From Avanaerovorax sp964442135 (GTDB lineage: Bacteria; Bacillota; Clostridia; Peptostreptococcales; Anaerovoracaceae): a DNA stretch of 7,197 bases. Both the position numbers and the translations under genes were made by a program. How positions within the stretch are numbered: position 1 is the stretch's first letter; each line of letters opens with the position of its first letter. Below are positions 1-5,563 of the stretch, piece by piece. The stretch lies in the NCBI GenBank assembly GCA_964442135.1, contig CAYTYN010000051.1, positions 1 through 7,197 on the forward strand, in the 5' to 3' direction. The notes under the pieces were generated by a model. The model saw only the letters and a program-made list of their open reading frames with translations, was not told the DNA's origin and did not search any database.

Positions 1-300
1 GGAGTATCCTCAGACGGAGTATCCTCAGATGGGATTTCCTCAGATGGGATTTCCTCAGTCGGGGTTTCCTCAGATGGGATATCCTCGGTCGGAGTTTCCT
101 CGGTCGGAGTTTCCTCGGATGGAAGTTCCTCGGTCGGGGTTTCCTCAGTCGGGGTTTCCTCAGATGGGATATCCTCGGTCGGAGTTTCCTCGGATGGAGG
201 TTCTTCAGTTGGAGGTTCCTCAGTTGGAGGTTCCTCAGTTGGAGGTTCCTCGGTCGGAGGTTCCTCAGTCGGAGTTTCCTCGGTCGGGGTTGCCTCTTCA
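1..300 (-). repeat. 15-bp tandem array coding P-[T/S]-E-[E/D]-[T/P/I/L] repeats
   Basis: The stretch splits exactly into 20 units of 15 bp. The first 19 (1-285) follow the plus-strand pattern GGRRKWTCCTCRGWY with few substitutions; one unit (196-210) has TTCTT. The twentieth (286-300) is degenerate and marks the inner boundary. On the coding minus strand each unit gives five residues: PTEEP dominates near residues 610-640 and PSEET, PTEDI, PSEEI and PSEDT appear further out. The array continues to the window edge, so total copy number is unknown. Such acidic, proline-rich tails typically act as extended cell-wall-spanning stalks (inference). Confidence 0.93.
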
Positions 301-2102
301 TACTTATAGAGCTTTGGCGAAGCGACAGTGGCGGTTTCGGTGAATATCTCTGTGCCGAGCGTGTTATCGTCCTTGGTAATAGCGCGCTCCCTCCTGATGG
401 AGGCCGTCGTCTCGCTTACGTTGGTCTCTTCGAAGTCGTACTCATCGGTGCAAAACTTCGTGTTATCGACGAGCTTCACGGGGATGGATATGTCTATTGA
501 CCAGGAGTCGCCCCAAGAGCCGTCCTCGTTGTTTGTGTCGGTTAAGTTAAAGAACTCTATAGTAACTTTGGTGTCGCCGGTTTCAGTATCTTCCTCTATA
601 TGTACAGTGTAGTCAAAAGAGGTGCTGCTATCACCGGAGTTTATCACCTCGATGTTGTCTGCACCTGTGATTTCAAACTCACTGGTGATTGTCGCGGTGA
701 TCGTTGCCGTGTTAGCTACTGAATATTTAACGTCCAACGCGCCGGTAGTCTTGAAGTCGTCCGAGTAATTGTATACGTCGGCGTTGTAGTCTCGGAAGTT
801 GCTGAGCTCTATAACTTCTTCGTATTTTATCCATCTTGAGATTTCTTCCCGCACGTCAGCCTCGTTGTCCAAAACCTCGTCCGTAGGGGCGATAAGTGCT
901 AGGGAGTAGAGTATGGCGTTAATCGTCGGAGTTTCTCTGCCGCTATAGTCCTGCCGGCTGAAATCATAGATGTCCTCACCGTCACCGGGGATAAGCGCAA
1001 TGTAGCGGCCCCCGCTGCTGTATTCTTCCATTACCGAGAGTGCGTACCAGCATTTTTCGCCATTCTCAGACGACCTCATGTCAAACAGACTCATCATCTC
1101 GCTCGTCATATCCAACCCGACGTATTCCAGGAGATTGGCGTATAGGACATCGGTTGGAAAGTCGCTGGTATTGACGCTTCGATTCGCTGTGGAGTAAGCA
1201 TCGAACGAATTGAAGATTGCCTGGACGGTCGTGCCGAAGTCGAGTTCACGCTCATTTTCGATAATATCGATGTATCTGGCGATGTAGTAAAGTGAGAAGA
1301 CCTCACCGGCATGGCGCTGAGAGCCGAAGGTCAGGACGAACTCAGCGGCTGAGTAATATGTCTCTCCCGGATCCCCTTTGTAAGATCTGAATGTAAAGGG
1401 GTAATCTTCAATGTCAATCTCGTCGTACAGCACCTCCACCTCTCCGGTGCCTGTGCCGTTCCGGCCGAGTCCATAGGCATACTCGATCTCCTCAAAGTCC
1501 TCGGTCGAATACGTTTCAAGGAGTTTCTTGATCATCGCCTTTGATCCGTCTGTATCGGTAAGATCGAAGTCACTGGCACGCACGGAGAACATCGATGCGG
1601 CGGCGGCGTCGGCTGCAAAGGTGCTGTTCGACTCATCGTCGATTATCGACACCCGGTTGCACGCGCCGATCATGATGATATCAACGTATTCGTTATATTC
1701 CAGCAGCTGAAGGATGTTATTGATAGCTGTTTCTTCGGTGAAGCCGTGTCCGGTGCAGGTCGTGAACACATACAGAGAGCGAATCTCGATATCTTCGAAG
1801 TCCGCCTCATAGTGAATGTTGATGGTGGCTTCGCCGGTGGTCTTGTCGGTCCACTCGGCTGATTGGAAAAGGCTTTTACTGTACTTACAATCTTCCAAAT
1901 CCGATTCCTGATAGTTCTTTTGAGTAGAGTCGTCCTTATCGCTGTCCTCCAGATCCGAAGTTATTTTATACCCTTCAACACTAAAGCTTACCCCGGTACC
2001 GCTGATAACGGCGGCTGAAGCTTGGAGAACTCCTTCAAAAGCGGATAAAAACATGATTCCTACTGTGAAAAACAATAAGCTTCGAAATAGCCTTTTTTTC
2101 AT
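1..2102 (-). CDS. Secreted repeat-tailed surface protein, 3' end beyond window (partial)
   Basis: The frame is open from an ATG at 2102-2100 down to the left edge: 700 complete codons with no stop, so the C-terminus, including any sorting or anchor motif, is not visible. The start has GGGAGGAA (2121-2114) 11 nt upstream. Residues 1-30 form a signal peptide: MKKR, a hydrophobic core, then A-S-A before the likely cleavage at 30/31. Residues about 85-265 look like an alpha/beta domain. A W-T-D..G-E-A strand is followed by hydrophobic strand LYVF (110-113), TTCTGHG (114-120), a helix, and strand VDIIMIGAC (140-148). Two readings compete: a von Willebrand A domain with its MIDAS lost, as the flanking strands suggest, or a caspase-like fold with H119/C148. 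Residues about 457-570 are beta-rich, with IPVKL and a TN motif reminiscent of pilin-type adhesins. From residue 606 the protein is P-[T/S]-E-[E/D]-x repeats. I see it as a cell-surface or adhesin-like protein; specific function unknown. Confidence 0.85.
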   Translation of the reverse strand, partial: MKKRLFRSLLFFTVGIMFLSAFEGVLQASAAVISGTGVSFSVEGYKITSDLEDSDKDDSTQKNYQESDLEDCKYSKSLFQSAEWTDKTTGEATINIHYEADFEDIEIRSLYVFTTCTGHGFTEETAINNILQLLEYNEYVDIIMIGACNRVSIIDDESNSTFAADAAAASMFSVRASDFDLTDTDGSKAMIKKLLETYSTEDFEEIEYAYGLGRNGTGTGEVEVLYDEIDIEDYPFTFRSYKGDPGETYYSAAEFVLTFGSQRHAGEVFSLYYIARYIDIIENERELDFGTTVQAIFNSFDAYSTANRSVNTSDFPTDVLYANLLEYVGLDMTSEMMSLFDMRSSENGEKCWYALSVMEEYSSGGRYIALIPGDGEDIYDFSRQDYSGRETPTINAILYSLALIAPTDEVLDNEADVREEISRWIKYEEVIELSNFRDYNADVYNYSDDFKTTGALDVKYSVANTATITATITSEFEITGADNIEVINSGDSSTSFDYTVHIEEDTETGDTKVTIEFFNLTDTNNEDGSWGDSWSIDISIPVKLVDNTKFCTDEYDFEETNVSETTASIRRERAITKDDNTLGTEIFTETATVASPKLYKYEEATPTEETPTEEPPTEEPPTEEPPTEEPPTEEPPSEETPTEDIPSEETPTEETPTEELPSEETPTEETPTEDIPSEETPTEEIPSEEIPSEDTPSEDT

Positions 2103-2113
2103 TTTTTTTACCA

Positions 2114-2136
2114 TTCCTCCCTATTTAGCTAAATAG
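2114..2136 (-). promoter_or_regulatory. Shine-Dalgarno of the surface gene with adjoining 16-bp palindrome
   Basis: On the minus strand GGGAGGAA (2121-2114) is the ribosome binding site for the ATG at 2102. It abuts a perfect palindrome, CTATTTAGCTAAATAG (2121-2136), which shares its last base with the site. The palindrome could be an operator half-buried in the leader, or an RNA hairpin affecting access to the ribosome binding site. The sequence alone does not decide. Confidence 0.5.
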
Positions 2137-2166
2137 CTTCCTCATAATTTCCATGGGTTTGATTTT

Positions 2167-2181
2167 CCCCACCGCGTGGGG
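2167..2181 (-). promoter_or_regulatory. Small GC-rich hairpin in the surface-gene leader
   Basis: CCCCAC (2167-2172) and GTGGGG (2176-2181) are perfect complements around a 3-nt CGC loop, set in otherwise AT-rich DNA. It would lie in the 5' leader of the minus-strand surface gene if transcription starts near 2185. There is no T-tract on the minus-strand exit side, so it is not a classical terminator. The role is unknown. Confidence 0.35.
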
Positions 2182-2191
2182 CGCAACGTCC

Positions 2192-2217
2192 ATTATAATA
2201 TTAACCTTATAATATTA
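2192..2217 (-). promoter_or_regulatory. Duplicated AT-rich 11-mer, possible promoter of the surface gene
   Basis: TTATAATATTA occurs twice as an exact direct repeat (2193-2203 and 2207-2217), starts 14 bp apart. Read on the minus strand, TATAAT at 2197-2192 is a consensus -10, about 90 bp upstream of the surface-gene ATG. No good -35 lies 17 bp further upstream (AGCTAA there). Either the promoter is activator-dependent or the repeats bind a regulator. The placement is plausible but weak. Confidence 0.35.
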
Positions 2218-2483
2218 GCTTTAATACTAACCCGATTTTATAAATAATCTGAACGTACGTGCGCACCGTAACATAAATCCCGCCGTTTTTCAAGGGGGGG
2301 GTATGATTGTATTCGAAAATACTTTATACCACGTTGAATACACGCTGCCGCGCAGTAATTTCAGATCAAAAAGTCTAAAATTTCAACGGTTCTGAGGAAC
2401 CGTACTAAATCTCTATGAGGCGATATGACCTCTCGGTATGGCCTCCCATATAAGTTTGAAGCTCCAAATTGTAATTTAGATGA
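2218..2483. other. Intergenic stretch without a convincing gene; several small dyads
   Basis: No credible coding sequence is visible. There is a run of eight G (2294-2301). Beside it are nested dyads: GGTAT/ATACC (2300-2304, 2326-2330) around GTATT-CGAA-AATAC (2309-2322). A perfect 7-bp hairpin, ACGGTTC-TGAG-GAACCGT, lies at 2386-2403. None is followed by a T-tract on either strand. They could be regulator sites or structured leader RNA for the minus-strand gene. Confidence 0.4.
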
Positions 2484-2512
2484 TTGACATATACCCTGCG
2501 AGGGTATACTAT
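2484..2512 (+). promoter_or_regulatory. csoR-copA promoter
   Basis: A perfect -35 TTGACA (2484-2489) is followed at 17 bp by TACTAT (2507-2512). TATACT at 2505-2510 (15-bp spacer) and TATAAT at 2510-2515 (20-bp spacer) are alternative -10 boxes. Transcription would begin around 2518-2522, giving a short leader of about 40 nt before csoR. The CsoR operator fills the spacer and part of the -10, the usual geometry for direct repression. Confidence 0.8.
2490..2508. promoter_or_regulatory. CsoR operator (perfect inverted repeat)
   Basis: TATACCCT and AGGGTATA are perfect 8-bp arms around GCG, centred at 2499. This is the known CsoR-family operator type: a C-run and G-run dyad flanked by T/A, as in the copper-regulated promoters of Bacillus and other Firmicutes. 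It overlaps the spacer and -10 of the promoter driving csoR-copA and lies 54 bp upstream of the csoR start, so autoregulation and control of copA are expected. Confidence 0.85.
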
Positions 2513-2562
2513 AATCCGGTAGAAAAAACGCCGCTTATTTTGGCAGGAGAGGAGAAGGATAC

Positions 2563-2871
2563 ATGGCGGAAAAGGATGCCCATGTCTGTTCTGAAAGAGT
2601 AAAGCACAGGACGGAAAGTGAATATAAGGATCTTATAAATCGCCTTTCCAGGATAGAAGGCCAGGTCAGAGGGGTTGCTAAAATGGTGGAGGATGACAGA
2701 TACTGCATCGATATCCTGATTCAGGTAAGCGCCATAAATTCAGCCCTTAACGCTTTTTGCAGGGAACTGCTCACAGAACACATAAGGACTTGCGTAGTGG
2801 AAGATATAAAGGATGGAAACGGCTCTAAGGTGGACGAGCTCTGCGACACCATAAAGAAGCTGATGAAGTAG
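2563..2871 (+). CDS. csoR: CsoR-type copper-sensing transcriptional repressor
   Basis: This 102-residue protein matches the all-helical CsoR/RcnR/FrmR family (DUF156) in length and core sequence: NRLSRIEGQVRG (26-37) and DRYCIDILIQVSA (45-57). The Cu(I) ligands of CsoR are present with exact spacing: C48, H73 and C77 (H-x3-C, 25 residues from first Cys to His, as in the Mycobacterium CsoR C36/H61/C65). Y47 before C48 is the conserved second-shell Tyr. C9, C66 and C94 are additional cysteines outside the triad. The C-H-C set favours copper over the RcnR (Ni/Co) or FrmR (formaldehyde) subfamilies. A strong site, AGGAGAGGAGAAGG, precedes the ATG. It is the first gene of the operon, 45 bp before copA, and carries its own operator upstream. 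Apo-CsoR should repress; Cu(I) binding should release it. Confidence 0.95.
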   Translation: MAEKDAHVCSERVKHRTESEYKDLINRLSRIEGQVRGVAKMVEDDRYCIDILIQVSAINSALNAFCRELLTEHIRTCVVEDIKDGNGSKVDELCDTIKKLMK

Positions 2872-2916
2872 CATTTGCAGGGCGAAATGTGATTACCCCA
2901 CGGGGAGGGGAATGTT

Positions 2917-5466
2917 GTGAAGAAGAAAAAATTCAGGGTCACGGGCATGAGCTGTTCGGCATGCTCATCCAGAGTCGAAAATGTGGTGGGAAAGCTTGAC
3001 GGAATCAGTTCTGTCAGCGTTAACCTTCTGACAGGCTCCATGCAGGTGGAATTGGACGAAGGGGTGACCGATGCCGAAAGGATAATAAAAGCAGTGGAAG
3101 GAGCCGGATACGGAGCCTTTGAGGACGAAGGCCATAAGACCGGTTCACGGGAGAACGGAGAATGCCCCGTGACCATGAGCAGGGAAGGGGGCGACGTAGG
3201 AGCCGCGTCCCGGGGGATTGTAGATGAGACGGCTCAGATGAAGAAGAGACTCATATGGTCTGTAGTGTTTCTGGCGCCGCTGATGACGGTGTCCATGGGG
3301 CCTATGCTTTTGGGAAATCACCATAATATGGATAATCCCCTGACCATGATACTCATACAGGTGCTCTTTTTGATCCCTATCGTATTTCTTAACAGGAAAT
3401 TCTTCGTGAAGGGATTTCCGGCTCTGCTTAAGGGCGGCGCCAACATGGACAGCCTTATCGCCGTAGGAGCCGGGGCCGCCATAGTGTATGGCGTTTTCGC
3501 GCTGTTTCGCATAGCACACGGATATGAAACGGATAACATGACCCTTGTCTATCGGTACAGCGCCGATATCTATTTCGAGTCAGCGGCTACCATTTTGACC
3601 CTTATAACGGTGGGCAAATATCTGGAGGCCCGCTCCAAGGGCAAGACCGGTCAGGCCATAGAAAAGCTGATGAACCTGGTACCTAAGACGGCCGCCATCG
3701 AAAGAGACGGCGTAGAGATGACCGTTCAGGCTTACGAGCTGGTTCCCGGAGATATTCTTGTCATCAGGCCGGGAGAGAGCATAGCCGCAGACGCGGAGAT
3801 CATATCGGGAACTACGGCGGTGGACGAATCTGCCATAACAGGTGAGAGCATACCGGTGGAAAAGAGAGCCGGCGATAAGATAATATCCGCTACCATAAAT
3901 AAGACCGGATTCATTAAGGCAAGGTGCGACAGAGTAGGGGAGGACATGACCATCAGCCAGATCGTTCGTCTGGTGGAGGAAGCCAGCGCGTCTAAAGCGC
4001 CTATCGCCCGCCTTGCTGATAAGATAGCCGGTATATTTGTACCTGCGGTCATGATAATAGCTCTGGTTACCGCAGTAGTATGGCTGGCGCTGGGTTACGG
4101 CTTTGAACACGCCCTTTCCATGGGAATCTCGGTGCTGGTTATCTCGTGTCCGTGCGCCTTAGGTCTTGCTACTCCTGTGGCCATCATGGTAGGCACGGGG
4201 AAAGGGGCGGAAAACGGCATACTGATAAAGTCCGGCGAAGCCTTCGAGGCGGCGTGTCATGTGGATATTGTGGTGATGGATAAGACCGGAACCATAACGG
4301 AAGGAAAACCTGTGGTGACGGATATTTTGGCTGATGACGAAGAAAAGCTCCTTGCCGTGGCGGCCGCCGTAGAAGAGGGAAGCGAACATTCTCTGGCTGA
4401 AGCCATAATATCCGAAGCGAAAAAGAGGGGCATAGCTTATCCTGAGGCTGAGAGCTTCCGGGCTGTTTTCGGAAAGGGAGTGAAGGCCGAAATAAGCGGA
4501 TTAACCTATCTCGCGGGAAACGAAGCCATGATGAAGGACGAGGGCGTAGATACATCTGCTCTGTCGGAGGATCTCGCCCGCCTGGGCGATGAGGGAAAGA
4601 CCCCTCTCATATTCGCGGCAGACGGCAGAGTACTGGGAATCATCGCTGTAGCCGATGTGGAGAAACCGACCAGCAGGGAGGCCATAGAAGAATTTAAGAA
4701 AATGGGCATCGACGTAGTAATGCTCACCGGAGATAACCTGCGGACGGCGGAGGCCATCAGAAGAAAACTCGATATACCGGAGGTAATAGCCGGAGTGCTG
4801 CCTGCGGACAAGGAAAAGCATGTGGCCGATCTTCAGGCAAAGGGCAGGAAGGTGGCCATGATAGGAGACGGCATAAACGACGCGCCTGCACTGACCAGAG
4901 CTGATGTGGGCATCGCTATCGGAGCGGGAACTGACGTAGCCATAGAGAGCGCCGACGCAGTTCTTATGAAGAACGACCTTCTGGACGCAGTGACCGCTGT
5001 TAAGCTTTCCAGAGCCGTCATCAGGAATGTAAAGGAAAACCTGTTCTGGGCGTTTATCTACAACGTAATCGGTATTCCGGCAGCGGCAGGAGTCCTGTTC
5101 ATACCCTTGGGCATAAGACTTTCGCCGATGATAGGAGCAGCCGCCATGAGCCTTTCCAGCGTCTGCGTAGTGACCAACGCCCTGAGGCTCAGGTTATTTA
5201 AGCCGGACAGGTCAAAAGCCGCCGCTGAACATAGAGAAGAACATTTAAAGGAGGAAAAAATCATGAAGTATGAGTTTAAGGTTGAGGGAATGATGTGCGC
5301 TCACTGCAGGAAGCACGTTAACGACGCCCTTGCCGCCATGGACGGAGTTACGAAAGCAGACGTAGATCTGGAAGGAAAGAAGGCTTCAGTTGAAGCTGAC
5401 AGAGACATCTCCATGGACGAGTTCAAGGAGGTCGTAAAGAAAGCAGGATACGAGGTAGTGGACTAA
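2917..5466 (+). CDS. copA: Cu(I)-exporting P1B-1 ATPase with C-terminal CopZ-like domain
   Basis: The 849-residue protein pumps Cu(I) out of the cytoplasm using ATP. The start is GTG with GGGGAGGGG (2902-2910) 6 nt upstream; the nearby ATG at 2912 stops after two codons. Order: N-terminal HMA domain with GMSCSAC (C13, C16); membrane helices near 112-133, 141-157, 179-199 and 219-238; actuator with TGES (308-311); helices near 370-393 and 398-426 with the ion-binding C411-P412-C413; phosphorylation D455 in DKTGT; TGD (604-606); GDGINDAP (650-657); helix 7 with Y715-N716; helix 8 with MSLSS (744-748). CPC, YN and MxxSS define the Cu(I)-selective class. The usual SEHP motif reads SEHS (489-492). 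Residues 766-782 are a charged linker leading to a second HMA domain (783-849, GMMCAHC, C794/C797) that begins at an internal start codon. Cotranscribed with csoR. Confidence 0.96.
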   Translation: MKKKKFRVTGMSCSACSSRVENVVGKLDGISSVSVNLLTGSMQVELDEGVTDAERIIKAVEGAGYGAFEDEGHKTGSRENGECPVTMSREGGDVGAASRGIVDETAQMKKRLIWSVVFLAPLMTVSMGPMLLGNHHNMDNPLTMILIQVLFLIPIVFLNRKFFVKGFPALLKGGANMDSLIAVGAGAAIVYGVFALFRIAHGYETDNMTLVYRYSADIYFESAATILTLITVGKYLEARSKGKTGQAIEKLMNLVPKTAAIERDGVEMTVQAYELVPGDILVIRPGESIAADAEIISGTTAVDESAITGESIPVEKRAGDKIISATINKTGFIKARCDRVGEDMTISQIVRLVEEASASKAPIARLADKIAGIFVPAVMIIALVTAVVWLALGYGFEHALSMGISVLVISCPCALGLATPVAIMVGTGKGAENGILIKSGEAFEAACHVDIVVMDKTGTITEGKPVVTDILADDEEKLLAVAAAVEEGSEHSLAEAIISEAKKRGIAYPEAESFRAVFGKGVKAEISGLTYLAGNEAMMKDEGVDTSALSEDLARLGDEGKTPLIFAADGRVLGIIAVADVEKPTSREAIEEFKKMGIDVVMLTGDNLRTAEAIRRKLDIPEVIAGVLPADKEKHVADLQAKGRKVAMIGDGINDAPALTRADVGIAIGAGTDVAIESADAVLMKNDLLDAVTAVKLSRAVIRNVKENLFWAFIYNVIGIPAAAGVLFIPLGIRLSPMIGAAAMSLSSVCVVTNALRLRLFKPDRSKAAAEHREEHLKEEKIMKYEFKVEGMMCAHCRKHVNDALAAMDGVTKADVDLEGKKASVEADRDISMDEFKEVVKKAGYEVVD
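5247..5262 (+). promoter_or_regulatory. Internal Shine-Dalgarno inside copA, ahead of nested copZ
   Basis: AAAGGAGG (5247-5254) followed by the 8-nt spacer AAAAAATC and ATG is as strong as any start signal in this window, yet it lies in the copA frame, encoding part of the H-L-K-E-E-K-I linker. In-frame stops are absent, so ribosomes translating copA read straight through it. Confidence 0.75.
5263..5466 (+). CDS. copZ: CopZ copper chaperone nested in frame at the 3' end of copA
   Basis: The last 67 codons of copA form a complete CopZ-sized HMA protein starting at an internal, in-frame ATG. It has the CopZ metal motif GMMCAHC (C12, C15), a beta-alpha-beta-beta-alpha-beta-like length, and the terminal AGYEV typical of the fold. 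The preceding AAAGGAGG (5247-5254) sits 8 nt before the ATG, a near-perfect Shine-Dalgarno in the middle of a coding region. Free CopZ would carry cytoplasmic Cu(I) to CopA or CsoR. CopA proteins with a C-terminal HMA extension are known in Clostridia; independent translation here is inferred from the initiation signal, not shown. Alternative: the domain acts only as part of the fusion, and the signal is a relic of an ancestral separate copZ. Confidence 0.6.
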   Translation: MKYEFKVEGMMCAHCRKHVNDALAAMDGVTKADVDLEGKKASVEADRDISMDEFKEVVKKAGYEVVD

Positions 5467-5500
5467 GGTTCCGATTACCGGATGATTTTACTTTGCCGAT

Positions 5501-5529
5501 GTGGTACAATCCATTTAGTATTGTATCAC
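5501..5529 (+). promoter_or_regulatory. Probable extended -10 promoter overlapping a 10-bp dyad, before the AI-2E gene
   Basis: TGG-TACAAT (5502-5510) is an extended -10 element; no good -35 is visible at 17 bp, as is common for extended -10 promoters. The same bases form the left arm of an imperfect inverted repeat: GTGGTACAAT (5501-5510) and ATTGTATCAC (5520-5529), nine pairs plus one G-T wobble, 9-nt spacer. This could be an operator. A second reading is a weak terminator for the copper operon, since CTTTTGTTGTTTTT follows shortly after the right arm. The first 34 nt of the gap (5467-5500) hold nothing clear. Confidence 0.45.
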
Positions 5530-5563
5530 ACTGGCTTTTGTTGTTTTTGAAAGGAAGAAAGAC

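Noticed and set aside
1..300. CRISPR array
   Set aside because: The units are contiguous 15-mers with no spacers, in frame within a coding sequence.
328..612. Plus-strand frames inside 1-2102, including the one reading the repeat as MGFPQ-like units
   Set aside because: They are antisense to a 700-codon minus-strand frame that has a signal peptide and a ribosome binding site.
2303..2395. 30-codon plus-strand ORF (ATG after a run of eight G)
   Set aside because: The G-run abuts the ATG too closely for a normal Shine-Dalgarno, the ORF is short, and nothing in its composition or neighbours supports a gene.
2721..5264. Minus-strand open frames opposite csoR and copA
   Set aside because: They are antisense to two well-recognised proteins, overlap one another, and have no recognisable domains.
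5467..5487. Terminator for the copper operon at TCCG-ATTAC-CGGA (5470-5482)
   Set aside because: The stem is only 4 bp with a short, interrupted T-run.
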